Shown here: in pieces, positions 32,214-42,354 of the stretch
How positions within the stretch are numbered: the first letter of the stretch is position 1
How the letters are laid out: every line of letters starts with the position of its first letter
Translations under genes and position numbers: made by a program
Notes under the pieces: model-generated
What the model was told of the DNA's origin: nothing
Databases searched by the model: none
Seen by the model: only the letters and a program-made list of their open reading frames with translations
Assembly (NCBI GenBank): GCA_005776885.1
Contig: SXOD01000015.1
Location: 1-44,424 of the forward strand
Source of the DNA: Planctomycetia bacterium
Lineage (GTDB): Bacteria > Planctomycetota > Phycisphaerae > Phycisphaerales > SM1A02
Reading direction: 5' to 3'
Length of the DNA stretch: 44,424 nt

Positions 32214-34163
32214 ATGAACTGCCCCCTTCGCCTCCTGACTTCCCTCACCCTCGCCGCCGCCGCTCTCTTCACATCTTCCAACGCCTTTGCCGGCCAGGGC
32301 GGTACCGCGTCAAGCCGAACCAAGGCAACCGCGAAGGCTCGGTCGGCCAAGGTGAAGGCTCCCGTCGCAACCAAGGCGAAGGCGACCACAACGTCCGGCT
32401 CGAAGGCCACCACCAAGCCAGCCAGCAAGGCCGCTTCCAAGGCCGCTTCCAAGGCCGCCACCACGGTGGCCGCCAAGGCCGTCGCCAGCCCGGTCGTCGC
32501 GCCCGCCTCCACCGAAGCCAGCACCTCGACCGCCGCCGGGGTGGACATCGCCAACTCCGTGGCCAACTCCAACTCCACCGCTGGCGCGACGCTCGCCCAG
32601 CAGCTCGCGCAGGTCGCCCCGGCCAGCGCTGGCGCTGCGGAGTTCGTGGTGGCCAACGACAACGGCCGCCTCTGGGTGTTCACGGCCGCCGGCGAACTCC
32701 TCATCGAGAACTGGAGCCCGATCGAGGCGCTCAACGGTGCCAACCGCATCGTCCCCACCGTCGAGATCGGGACCGTGAACAACGGGATCTCCCTCACCTA
32801 CACCTACAAGAACAACACCGCCGCGACTCGCGAGCTCGCCAGCCTGGCGATGCCGGCCATCGCGCTGGGCGCCTCGGTGACCGCGCAGGACCTCCGGGAG
32901 TCGGGCGATGACATCACCCTCGACGCCAACAGCGCCGAGTTCTACGGGACCTACCCCCGCCGGCTCTACTCCCCGATGACCGTGATCCGCAATGCCTCCA
33001 CCTCGGTGTGCGTCAGCGTCTTCTACCCCGTCCTCGAGTATCGCCACGATGTGCGCCTCTCGGTCGAGCGCCGCGATGGCGGCAAGTGGCGGACCGTGAT
33101 CGGCATGGAGAACACCAACCACGGCTACAACGCGGACGCCTTCCTCTTCAACAAGCCAACCCTCGGGGGCGGTGAGTCTCGCTCCTACCGCGTCGACATC
33201 CGCTTCGCGTCGTCCAGCGATTGGCTCGCCTCGACTGACGCCTACAAGTCCTCCTTCCAGGCCAAGTACGGCGCGGTTCGCTATGTCCGCGATGCGCGCC
33301 CCATCAGCGGCCTGATCGCTTCGATGAGCGGCCTGATCTCACAGGGCAACCCCTACGGATTCATCCCCGCCGCCGGCCGCCCTGACCTCAACGGGTACGG
33401 CGTCCTGGCTGACCGCGTCGAAGACAAGTTCGCGGGCTCCGACCGCGTCATCCTCTGGACCCCCACCGGGATGCAGGACCAGGCGCTCGACCACAACTAC
33501 CCGTTCCTCTTCACCAGCCACTGGAACCAGGGTTCCGAGTTCGGCCACTCGATGGGCAACGCCGCGGCGGAGCTCTCCTCGATGAGCCGCCCCGCGGGCA
33601 GCACCTTCGGCCTCTGGTGGGGCAACGCCGCGAGCGTCGCCTCCCACTGGAACGATGGCGAAGTCGAGGCGCTCAACCCGTCCAACGCCGCGCACATGGC
33701 CGCCGCCTTCGCTGAGCTCGATGGCGCGGTCGCGGCGGGAGCCACCCAGATCGGCCTGGATGCCTTCTCCCACGCGCACTCGGCCCTCTGGAACCTGGTT
33801 GGCTTCCTCGAGGCGGCCAAGGCCAAGTACCCCCAGCTCTCCTTCTGCACCGAGGGTCGTGGTTGCGACGTCCTCCACCTGCACGCGGCGACTTGGGTCG
33901 ATGCCTACAAGTGCCAGGCGTCCAATGCCGCAGAGGCCAACAACATCAAGGGTCGATTCGCCCTGGCGGAGCGCCTGATCCCCGGCTGCGAGACGTGGGC
34001 TGCCGTCTACTTCAACCGCGCCATGCGCAGCGACCTGCACGGCGACCGTCCGAGCCAGTCGGCCCAGATGGATGAGATCCGTCGCGTCGCCAGCCTGGGC
34101 TTCGTCCCCGTCGTCTTCCAGTCCGGGCTCGACATCGCCAATGTTCAGGTCGCCGTGAACTGA
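32214..34163 (+). CDS. Secreted protein of unrecognised family, paralogue A (possible carbohydrate-active enzyme)
   Basis: The 649-residue protein has a signal peptide (residues 1-26), a cationic Lys/Ala/Thr tail region (about 31-92, with SKAASKAASKAA), a beta domain (about 140-370) and a C-terminal alpha/beta domain. It is clearly homologous to the next gene: both contain YSPM/YSPV, RHDV.LSVE, ILWTPTGM, NYPF.FT.HW, GLWWG, GLDAFSHA, FCTEGR, PG.ETWAA and G(F/Y)VPVVF. The pattern of strand-end acidic residues (Asp516, Glu547) resembles a TIM-barrel glycosidase, but I match it to no family. Its position in a polysaccharide locus suggests cleavage, editing or binding of the exported polymer. Confidence 0.8.
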   Translation: MNCPLRLLTSLTLAAAALFTSSNAFAGQGGTASSRTKATAKARSAKVKAPVATKAKATTTSGSKATTKPASKAASKAASKAATTVAAKAVASPVVAPASTEASTSTAAGVDIANSVANSNSTAGATLAQQLAQVAPASAGAAEFVVANDNGRLWVFTAAGELLIENWSPIEALNGANRIVPTVEIGTVNNGISLTYTYKNNTAATRELASLAMPAIALGASVTAQDLRESGDDITLDANSAEFYGTYPRRLYSPMTVIRNASTSVCVSVFYPVLEYRHDVRLSVERRDGGKWRTVIGMENTNHGYNADAFLFNKPTLGGGESRSYRVDIRFASSSDWLASTDAYKSSFQAKYGAVRYVRDARPISGLIASMSGLISQGNPYGFIPAAGRPDLNGYGVLADRVEDKFAGSDRVILWTPTGMQDQALDHNYPFLFTSHWNQGSEFGHSMGNAAAELSSMSRPAGSTFGLWWGNAASVASHWNDGEVEALNPSNAAHMAAAFAELDGAVAAGATQIGLDAFSHAHSALWNLVGFLEAAKAKYPQLSFCTEGRGCDVLHLHAATWVDAYKCQASNAAEANNIKGRFALAERLIPGCETWAAVYFNRAMRSDLHGDRPSQSAQMDEIRRVASLGFVPVVFQSGLDIANVQVAVN

Positions 34164-34185
34164 ATCCCGGCGGACCCTCCACGGC

Positions 34186-34191
34186 TAGGCT
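34186..34191 (+). promoter_or_regulatory. -10-like hexamer TAGGCT, 7 nt before GTG of paralogue B
   Basis: TAGGCT-CCGCGCC-GTG has the same hexamer and spacing as the aminotransferase promoter at 20065. Confidence 0.45.
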
Positions 34192-34198
34192 CCGCGCC

Positions 34199-35818
34199 GT
34201 GGCACAGATCCTGTCGGCCATCGCGGCAACACTCTCACTCGCCGGTTCTCCCGAGGCTCCCCAGGTGGGAGCCTCGGGTTTTTCCGTGACGGGAGATGCC
34301 GTGGCCGGCTATTCGCTTGCGCCGACGGACGCACGCAGCCCCGGAGGCGAACTCTTCGCCGCCTGGGTCCCCACGGCACCGGCGCCCAGCGGCGTCGAGG
34401 CGACCGTGACGGCGACAGCCGCCGACGGCGGAGTGGACCTCACGTGGTCGTTCGTGAACCATCGTGCGGACGCGGTCACGCTCTCGCAGCTCCCGCTCCC
34501 CTCCTTCGCCTTGGGGGATCCCGCGTACGCCCTCAACTTCATCGGCTCTGGGTGGGCCCAGCGACTCTCGGCACGCGATGCGAACGGACCGCGCCGGATG
34601 CAGGCGACCTACCCCGGCGAGCTCTACAGCCCGGTCGCGGTCGTCATCGGGGAGTCGGCGGCCGTCGGCATCTCGCTGCAGTATGACCTGACGGAGGCCC
34701 GGCACGACGTCTCCCTGAGTGTCGAGCCGGGCGAGCCGGGTCGATGGAACGTGATGTTGCGGCTGGATCGATCGCCCGACCACGCCGATGGCGTGCTGCG
34801 ATCGCCGGCGCGGCTTGGGCCGGGGGAACGCCGTGCGTACGGCGTCTCGATCCGCGCGACCGCCAGCCGCGAGGGATGGCTGGAGACGCTCACTCCCTAT
34901 TGGACGTGGTTTCATGAGCGATATGGTGGCGTCACCTATGCCAAGGATGCCTCCGCCATCCGCGGCTGCCTCCTGTGCCTGAGCAGCGAGCAGTCGGAGT
35001 CGAACCCGCAGGGTTGGGTGCCTGAGGCGAATCGCCCTGACCGAAACGGCTACGCGGCCGTGATTCGCGTGCTGGCGGACGCACTCCGGCAGTCGAACCG
35101 TGCGATCCTCTGGACGCCGACTGGCATGGCGTGGAAGAACAAGGAGCTCAACTACCCGTTCCAGTTCACGACACACTGGCGTGACGACCCAAGTGGCCCA
35201 ATGGTGTCGGCGCCGGACCTGCTCAAGGCGGCACAGTTTGACCCGAGCCGGTCGTGGGGATTGTGGTGGGGGCACAGTGCCGACTTCAACCCAGGCTGGG
35301 ACAGCCTGCCGATGTCGCCGCTCGACCCGGCCAATCCGACGCAACGCGACGCGGCACTGGCCGAGCTGCGATTGGCGGTGGCGTCGGGTGCCGCCACCGT
35401 CGGCCTCGACGCATTCTCGCACGCCTCGGTCCCCGCCTGGACGCTGATTCCCTGGCTGCAGGAGTTGCAGAAGGAAGCCCCCAATGTCCGATTCTGCACG
35501 GAAGGACGAGCCCCAGACGTGTTGCACCGACTTTCCCCGACGTGGCTGGACTTCTGGCGATTCGCCCCCGACCGATTCGGCGAGTCGACCATGATTCGGG
35601 GACCATTCCTCCTGGCCGACTGGCTCCTGCCGGGTCACGAAACCTGGGCGGCCATGCTCTTTGACCGGTCTGGGAACGGCAGCCTGCACGGCCAGGCGGG
35701 TGATCCCGCCGCGCAGCGTTCCAAGGTGGACTGGGCGGCGCGACAGGGCTACGTCCCCGTCGTGTTCACGTCCATGGACGTGTCCGGCATTCGCGCGACC
35801 TCGGGCGGTTCCCGTTGA
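34199..35818 (+). CDS. Secreted protein of unrecognised family, paralogue B
   Basis: The 539-residue protein lacks paralogue A's Lys-rich region but shares its beta domain and C-terminal alpha/beta domain, including ILWTPTGMAWKNKELNYPF, SWGLWWGHSADF, VGLDAFSHA (Asp404), VRFCTEGRAPDVLH (Glu435) and PGHETWAAMLF. The first 18 residues are hydrophobic and may act as a signal peptide, although no basic residue precedes them. The start is a GTG at 34199 with TAGGCT seven bases upstream. A strong terminator-like hairpin lies inside codons 18-28, so the true start could be later or expression may be attenuated. The stop overlaps the Wzy-like gene as TTGA. Confidence 0.78.
   Translation: MAQILSAIAATLSLAGSPEAPQVGASGFSVTGDAVAGYSLAPTDARSPGGELFAAWVPTAPAPSGVEATVTATAADGGVDLTWSFVNHRADAVTLSQLPLPSFALGDPAYALNFIGSGWAQRLSARDANGPRRMQATYPGELYSPVAVVIGESAAVGISLQYDLTEARHDVSLSVEPGEPGRWNVMLRLDRSPDHADGVLRSPARLGPGERRAYGVSIRATASREGWLETLTPYWTWFHERYGGVTYAKDASAIRGCLLCLSSEQSESNPQGWVPEANRPDRNGYAAVIRVLADALRQSNRAILWTPTGMAWKNKELNYPFQFTTHWRDDPSGPMVSAPDLLKAAQFDPSRSWGLWWGHSADFNPGWDSLPMSPLDPANPTQRDAALAELRLAVASGAATVGLDAFSHASVPAWTLIPWLQELQKEAPNVRFCTEGRAPDVLHRLSPTWLDFWRFAPDRFGESTMIRGPFLLADWLLPGHETWAAMLFDRSGNGSLHGQAGDPAAQRSKVDWAARQGYVPVVFTSMDVSGIRATSGGSR
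34250..34283 (+). terminator. Intrinsic terminator-like hairpin within the 5' end of paralogue B
   Basis: Twelve-base perfect arms CCCGAGGCTCCC and GGGAGCCTCGGG enclose the loop CAGGT and are followed at once by TTTTT. This is the best rho-independent terminator in the window. It lies 86 bases after paralogue A's stop but 51 bases inside the next open frame. Confidence 0.75.
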
Positions 35819-37227
35819 TCTTCGCTGCCACCGCCATCCTGCTCCTGATGTCGGCGTGGATCGTCGCGCGCATGCTCGGCGACGCATTCAACCCCGACCG
35901 CGACGCAGTCACGATGCGGAACATCTTCCTGCTTGGCTTCATCCTCTTCCAGCTGACGAGCACGGCGTACACGTTGCAGACTGGGCAGATGGACTACATG
36001 AAGATCGTGTACCTGGATGAGCCCGGGATGGTCTTCACCCTGATGGCCCTGGCCTTCCTCATCCTCTTCATGTTCTTCTACTCCAAGGGGATCCTGGCCA
36101 TCCGGCTGGCGACTCGGCAGACGGTGCCGCACGCTGCGTCGGTCGGCGGGCTGTTTGCCGCCGCCATCGGATGCGTGGTCGTGGGGCTGGTGTTCCGCTA
36201 CGTCCTGACGCAAGTCCCGATCCTCGGCGTCCTGACGGCGCAGATGTCCGTCGGCGCGCTCTCGGCGGCCTGCGGTCTGGTGATGTGGGCGTGGGCGCGC
36301 GACGCCCGGAACTTCATGCTCCTGGTGTCGGCCCTTGCGGTTGTCCTCTTCTGCTGCGGCATCCTCCTGTCCGAAGCCTGGAGCCGACGCGAGATCACGA
36401 CGCTCTTCCTGGCCACCATCTGGGCCGGGTACTGGAGTCGATGGCGGTACGGGGCGCGTGCACAACTGGTGACCCGTGGCCTGTCAATCGGCGCGGTCGG
36501 GTTCATGGTCGTGCTGTTCCTCAGCGCCAGCCGCACGGCGACCACCGAGCGATTCTCGCTCACCGACTACCTGAACAAGTTTGCCGCCGTCAGCCCGGAT
36601 CGCCTGCAGGAGGCGGCGCTGGGCATCGCCAACGGGCAGTTCGCCGGCGCCAACTCGCTGTGGGTCATCGAGAATTACCCGTCGAACTTCAACTACACGC
36701 CCTTTCACTCGCTCATCTACTACGCCACCAACCCCATCCCTCGAGTCATCTATCCCGGCAAGCCCGACCCGCTGGGCACCCGCATGATCAAGGAGGCCGG
36801 CGTGTCCAAGGTCGCGGGCGAGTTCTCGTTCGGGCCCGGGATCATCGGCCACATCACCACCGACTTCCCGTACGTGTCACTTCCCCTCTACGCCTTCCTT
36901 CTCGCACTGGCGTTCCGATTCATGGACGATCGCTGCCGCTGGTGGTTCAACGATCCATTCATCGTCGTTCCGATCGGCTGCGCGGCCACCCAAGTCCTGG
37001 CCTTCAGCCGGGGCGAGCTGGGCCTCTTCGCCTTCCAGGCCACCAGCTCGATCCTCGGGGCGTGGCTCGCCATCAAGATCGCCGCGCGATGGTTCTGGTA
37101 CGACGACTCAGCCAGCTACCAGGATGACCCGGACGCCGCACATGGCGACGAGGGGGGGGAGTCCGCTTCCGATCCCGAGGGCGAGCCGCGCGACCTTGGC
37201 GCGAACCTCGCGGGGAGCGGGGCGTAA
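35815..37227 (+). CDS. O-antigen polymerase-like (Wzy-type) membrane protein
   Basis: The 470-residue protein has about ten to twelve hydrophobic segments and one large hydrophilic loop between late helices (about residues 245-340, including FHSLIYYATNPIPRVIYPGKPD), the usual plan of Wzy/EpsG-like polysaccharide polymerases. Sequence identity in this group is low, so the call rests on topology and context. It would polymerise lipid-linked repeat units in the periplasm. Start: TTG at 35815 overlapping the previous stop (TTGA); an ATG at 35848 is the alternative. The C-terminal 40 residues are acidic and soluble. Its TAA stop is part of the next gene's TAAAGT hexamer. Confidence 0.8.
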   Translation: MIFAATAILLLMSAWIVARMLGDAFNPDRDAVTMRNIFLLGFILFQLTSTAYTLQTGQMDYMKIVYLDEPGMVFTLMALAFLILFMFFYSKGILAIRLATRQTVPHAASVGGLFAAAIGCVVVGLVFRYVLTQVPILGVLTAQMSVGALSAACGLVMWAWARDARNFMLLVSALAVVLFCCGILLSEAWSRREITTLFLATIWAGYWSRWRYGARAQLVTRGLSIGAVGFMVVLFLSASRTATTERFSLTDYLNKFAAVSPDRLQEAALGIANGQFAGANSLWVIENYPSNFNYTPFHSLIYYATNPIPRVIYPGKPDPLGTRMIKEAGVSKVAGEFSFGPGIIGHITTDFPYVSLPLYAFLLALAFRFMDDRCRWWFNDPFIVVPIGCAATQVLAFSRGELGLFAFQATSSILGAWLAIKIAARWFWYDDSASYQDDPDAAHGDEGGESASDPEGEPRDLGANLAGSGA

Positions 37228-37230
37228 AGT
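37225..37230 (+). promoter_or_regulatory. -10-like hexamer TAAAGT, 8 nt before acetyltransferase ATG
   Basis: The hexamer contains the TAA stop of the upstream gene and is followed by CCAAGCCC and the ATG at 37239. It could give a separate leaderless transcript within the cluster. Confidence 0.4.
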
Positions 37231-37238
37231 CCAAGCCC

Positions 37239-37799
37239 ATGGACGCGGCCGACCAATCGATTGAGAGTGGACGCGGCACCAGCCCCTACTCCACCAAGGA
37301 GAAGGTGGGCCGACTGCTCTGGTGCATCGTCCAGGCCACGGCCTTCCGCTGCTCCTTCCACAATTGGTACGGCGTTCGCCGCGCCGTGCTTGGGCTTTTC
37401 GGCGCGCGGCTGCACCCGTCCGCTCGGGTGCGCGCATCGGTGAGGATCGAGTGCCCGTGGAACCTCTCCATCGGCGCCGACTCCGCCATCGGGGATCGAG
37501 CCAACCTCTACTGCCTGGGCCCGATCACCATCGGCGCCCGCGTCACCATCTCGCAGCAGGCGCACCTCTGCGCCGGCAGCCACGACTATCGTTCCCGCCT
37601 CATGCCACTCCTGCGGCCACCCATCACGGTGGGGGACGATGCCTGGATCGCGGCCGACGCGTTCGTCGGCCCCAATGTCACGATTGGCGAGGGTGCCCTC
37701 CTGGGTGCTCGTGCCGTCGCGCTCAAGGGCATTCCACCGTGGTCGATCGCGCTGGGCAACCCCGCGCAGGTCGTGAAGTCGCGACCTCGACCGGTGTGA
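37239..37799 (+). CDS. WcaF-like hexapeptide-repeat acetyltransferase
   Basis: The 186-residue protein has a left-handed beta-helix built of hexapeptide repeats (VRIECPWNLSIGADSAIGD, LGPITIGARVTISQQAHLCAG) with the catalytic-type histidine in CAGSHDYRS and the capping segment ITVGDDAWIAADAFVGPNVTIGEGALLGARAV. It should O-acetylate a sugar of the polysaccharide using acetyl-CoA, like colanic-acid WcaF proteins. The first ~45 residues are a soluble extension with a possible membrane-contact helix (GRLLWCIVQATAFRCSFHNW). Confidence 0.9.
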   Translation: MDAADQSIESGRGTSPYSTKEKVGRLLWCIVQATAFRCSFHNWYGVRRAVLGLFGARLHPSARVRASVRIECPWNLSIGADSAIGDRANLYCLGPITIGARVTISQQAHLCAGSHDYRSRLMPLLRPPITVGDDAWIAADAFVGPNVTIGEGALLGARAVALKGIPPWSIALGNPAQVVKSRPRPV

Positions 37800-37820
37800 C
37801 CCGCACCGCAGCCAGTCCCA

Positions 37821-37840
37821 GCCCGCTCCAGCCCGCTCCA
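37821..37840. repeat. 10-bp direct repeat GCCCGCTCCA x2
   Basis: Two perfect adjacent copies, with a third degenerate copy after them, lie just before the cysS start. They carry no SD site. Function unknown. Confidence 0.6.
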
Positions 37841-37850
37841 GCCCCCACCC

Positions 37851-39436
<1,586 letters not shown>

Positions 39437-39437
<1 letters not shown>

Positions 39438-40654
39438 TGCGCATCCTGCTCCTCAACCAGTGCTTCTACCCCGACATCGTGTCGACGGCGCAGATCTCGC
39501 ACGACCTGGCCAGGTACCTCGTGGCGCGCGGGCACTCCGTGACGGCGGTGGCGTCGCGATCCATCTATGGAGAGGCGGGCGACTCGCTTCCCGCACAGGA
39601 GACCGTCGACGGCATCGACATTCACCGGGTGAAGGGGGCGATGTTCGGCAAGCGCGGGATCCTGCTGCGCATCGTGGACTTCGGCGCGTTCTACGTGCGT
39701 GCCTTCTGCCGAGTCGTGTCCTTGCCGCGCCACGACGTGGTGATCTCGCTCACCACCCCGCCATTCATCTCGCTCGTCGGCATCATGGCTGGCTGGATCA
39801 AGGGGAACCGCACCGCCTACTGGGTGATGGACATGTACCCGGACGTGCCGCTGGCGTGCGGCGTCCTCAAGCCGCGTTCACCCGTGACCTGGCTCACGGA
39901 GCGGGTGAATCGATTCTGCCTGCGCCATTCCACCGTCACCGTCGCGCTTGGCCGATGCATGCGCGACCTCATCCTTTCCAAGAGGATTCCTGCGGATCGA
40001 GTGCGCACGATCCAGGTGTGGAGCGACCAAGAGGCGGTCAAGCCGGTGGCGCGCGAGTCCAACGCGTACCGACGCGAGTGGGGGGTGGGCGACCGGCTCC
40101 TGGTGATGTACTCAGGCAACTTTGGACTTGGCCACGATGTGGCGACCTTTCTCGAGGCGGCGCAGCGCCTGCAGGGGGACGACCGCATCCGCTTCGCCTT
40201 CGTTGGCGGCGGCAAGAAGAAGTCCGAGGTCGAGTCCTTCGTGAAGTCCCGAGCGCTGGCCAACTGCATCCTCGCGCCGTACCAGCCGCGCGAGCGGCTG
40301 GATGAGTTGCTCAGCGCCGCCGATGTCCACCTGGCCAGCCTCAGCAACGGCATCGAGGGCATCATGGTGCCCAGCAAGCTCTACGGCATGATGGCCGCCG
40401 CGCGCGCGTCCATCTTCATTGGCCGCGGCGAGAGCGAAGTGGCGCGCACCATCGTGGAGCAGTCGTGCGGCACCGTGGTGGCGTGTGGCGACGTGGAGGC
40501 ACTCGTCGCCGCGATCGTGCGCTACGCACAGACTCCATCGCTCGCGGCGGCGGAGGGCCAGCGCGGGCGCGCAGCCGTGGAGCGCCTCTACACCAAGGAC
40601 TCGCTCTGCGCGGCGTGGCTGACCACCCTGGAGGAGGCCGCTGCGCGCCGCTGA
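39437..40654 (+). CDS. Glycosyltransferase family 4 (WcaI/WbuB-like)
   Basis: The 405-residue GT-B enzyme starts MRILLLNQCFYPDIVSTAQI, as do WcaI/WbuB-type fucosyl- or N-acetylfucosaminyltransferases, and includes LTTPPFISLVG, YWVMDMYPDVP, LVMYSGNFGLGHD and the donor-site region GIEGIMVPSKLYGMMAAARASIFIG. The canonical E-x7-E is not obvious, which is usual for this subgroup. It shares one base with the cysS stop (TGATG), so it is translationally coupled to a tRNA synthetase. The donor sugar is not determined. Confidence 0.92.
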
Positions 40655-40675
40655 GCGCGCACGGGCAAGGCAACG

Positions 40676-41464
40676 ATGACCGACACCGCCAAGCAACCAC
40701 CCCTTCGCGTGTACCTCATCACCGAGGATGACCCGCTGTATGTCGCGCGATTCTTTGAGGTCTTCTTCGCCGAGCTCCCGCGCGACCGCATCGAAGTGAT
40801 CGGCATCACGGTGTCGCGGGCCTTCCATGAATCGCTTCTCAAGACCGCCCGCCGGGTCCACCGCTTCTACGGCACCATCGATTTCATCCGCCTCTTCGCG
40901 CGGTGGCTCCCCAACAGGCTCCTTGGCAAGAAGATCCGCGATTACGCGCGCGACGCCGGCGTCAGCGTGTACGACGCCCAGAGCGTGAACAGCGCGGCGT
41001 TCGTGGAGTTCGTGAAGGGCCTCCACCCCGACCTGCTCGTGAGCGTCGCGGCACCCGAGGTCTTCAAGGGGCCGCTCCTCTCGGTCCCGCGCATCGGCTG
41101 CCTGAACATTCACAGCGGCCGCCTCCCCAGGTATCGCGGCATGATGCCCACCTTCTGGCAGTTGCGCCACGGCGAGAAGGCCGCCGTCGTGACGGTCCAC
41201 GAGATGGTCGCCAAGCTGGATGCCGGCGGCGTCGTGCGCACGCTTGCCTTCCCGCTCAAGGACCACGACATCCTGCACCGCGTGATGGTCGGCACCAAGC
41301 AGCAGGGGGCTCGGCTCATGATCGATGTGCTCTCTTCGATAGACCCTCGCGAGGGACGCATGCCTGCCTCCACGCCGCTGGACATGTCGCAGGCCGGCTA
41401 CTTCAAGTATCCCGACGCCGAGAATGTGAAGGCGTATCGTGCGATGGGCCACCGGTTCCTCTGA
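40676..41464 (+). CDS. Formyltransferase-family protein (amino-sugar modification likely)
   Basis: The 262-residue protein contains the formyltransferase core with the Asn-His pair in GCLNIHSGRLPRYRGMMPTFW and the Asp in VAKLDAGGVVRT, the catalytic triad of the folate-dependent formyltransferase/GART fold. It lacks the C-terminal domain of methionyl-tRNA formyltransferase. In a polysaccharide locus it most likely N-formylates an amino sugar with 10-formyl-tetrahydrofolate. A partial SD (AAGG) precedes the ATG. Its stop overlaps the deacetylase start as ATGA. Confidence 0.85.
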   Translation: MTDTAKQPPLRVYLITEDDPLYVARFFEVFFAELPRDRIEVIGITVSRAFHESLLKTARRVHRFYGTIDFIRLFARWLPNRLLGKKIRDYARDAGVSVYDAQSVNSAAFVEFVKGLHPDLLVSVAAPEVFKGPLLSVPRIGCLNIHSGRLPRYRGMMPTFWQLRHGEKAAVVTVHEMVAKLDAGGVVRTLAFPLKDHDILHRVMVGTKQQGARLMIDVLSSIDPREGRMPASTPLDMSQAGYFKYPDAENVKAYRAMGHRFL

Positions 41465-42354
41465 TGAGCACCGCGCACCACGCCGCAGCCGTCCCCACGA
41501 CCACGGGCGCCACTCCCCGCGCGGCCATGTCCATCGATGTGGAGGATTGGTACACCGCGCAAAACCTGGCCGCGGGGGTCCCTCGCGATTCCTGGGACAC
41601 GCAGCCTCGCCGCGTCGAACACACGATGGGCCGGATGCTGGACATCATGGCCGAAAAGGGGGTTCGATCCACCTGCTTCATCCTGGGCCTCGTGGCGGAG
41701 CGCCACCCCGCGCTCATCAAGCGGATCGCCGCGGAGGGCCATGAAATCGCCTCGCACGGCACGATGCACGACCTCATCTACGACATCGGCCCGGAGCGAT
41801 TTCGCGAGGACATCCGCCGCTCCAAGCAGACGCTGGAGGACCTCACCGGCCAGCGCGTCGACGGCTACCGGGCACCCTGCTTCTCCATCACCGACTTCGC
41901 GCTGGACATCCTCCGCGAGGAGGGTTTCACCTACGACACCAGCGTCTTCCCGATCAAGGGCCATCGCCGCTACGGCACGATTGCCGGCCAGCGCACCGAT
42001 TGCGACATCTACGAGATCCGCCCCGGCCTCATGGAAGTCAACGTGAGCTCGATGCCGATCTGTGGCAAGCAGTTCCCGTGGGCCGGCGGCGCATACTTCC
42101 GCCTCTATCCCTATGCGATGTTCCGCGCCGGGGTACGACGCATCCTCGCGAGCGGGCGACCGTACGTCTTCTACACGCACCCCTGGGAGATTGACTGGGA
42201 GCACCCGCGCCCCGCCGGCGTACGGATGGACGATGTCTTCCGCCACTACCACAACATGCACAAGTCCCAGGCGCGGTGGACGCGGCTGCTTGGCGATGTG
42301 GAGTGGACGACGTGCCGCGAACTCATCGCTTCGGGGATCGGGCGCACGCGATGA
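41464..42354 (+). CDS. Polysaccharide deacetylase, XrtA-system (DUF3473) type
   Basis: The 297-residue protein has the NodB-homology motifs MSIDVEDWY (metal Asp), GHEIASHGTMH (metal histidines), RRSKQTLEDLTG, GYRAPCFSITDFALDIL and the C-terminal SSMPICGKQFPWAGGAYFRLYPY and FYTHPWEIDWEHPRP, which are typical of the deacetylases in exosortase A (XrtA/PEP-CTERM) polysaccharide loci. It should remove N-acetyl groups from the polymer or its lipid-linked precursor. The ATG at 41464 overlaps the previous stop; an ATG at 41527 would start right at the catalytic domain. No exosortase is seen in the window. Confidence 0.92.
   Translation: MSTAHHAAAVPTTTGATPRAAMSIDVEDWYTAQNLAAGVPRDSWDTQPRRVEHTMGRMLDIMAEKGVRSTCFILGLVAERHPALIKRIAAEGHEIASHGTMHDLIYDIGPERFREDIRRSKQTLEDLTGQRVDGYRAPCFSITDFALDILREEGFTYDTSVFPIKGHRRYGTIAGQRTDCDIYEIRPGLMEVNVSSMPICGKQFPWAGGAYFRLYPYAMFRAGVRRILASGRPYVFYTHPWEIDWEHPRPAGVRMDDVFRHYHNMHKSQARWTRLLGDVEWTTCRELIASGIGRTR

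Noticed and set aside
34235-35887. 550-codon minus-strand open frame
   Set aside because: Antisense to paralogue B, whose homology to paralogue A proves the plus-strand reading.
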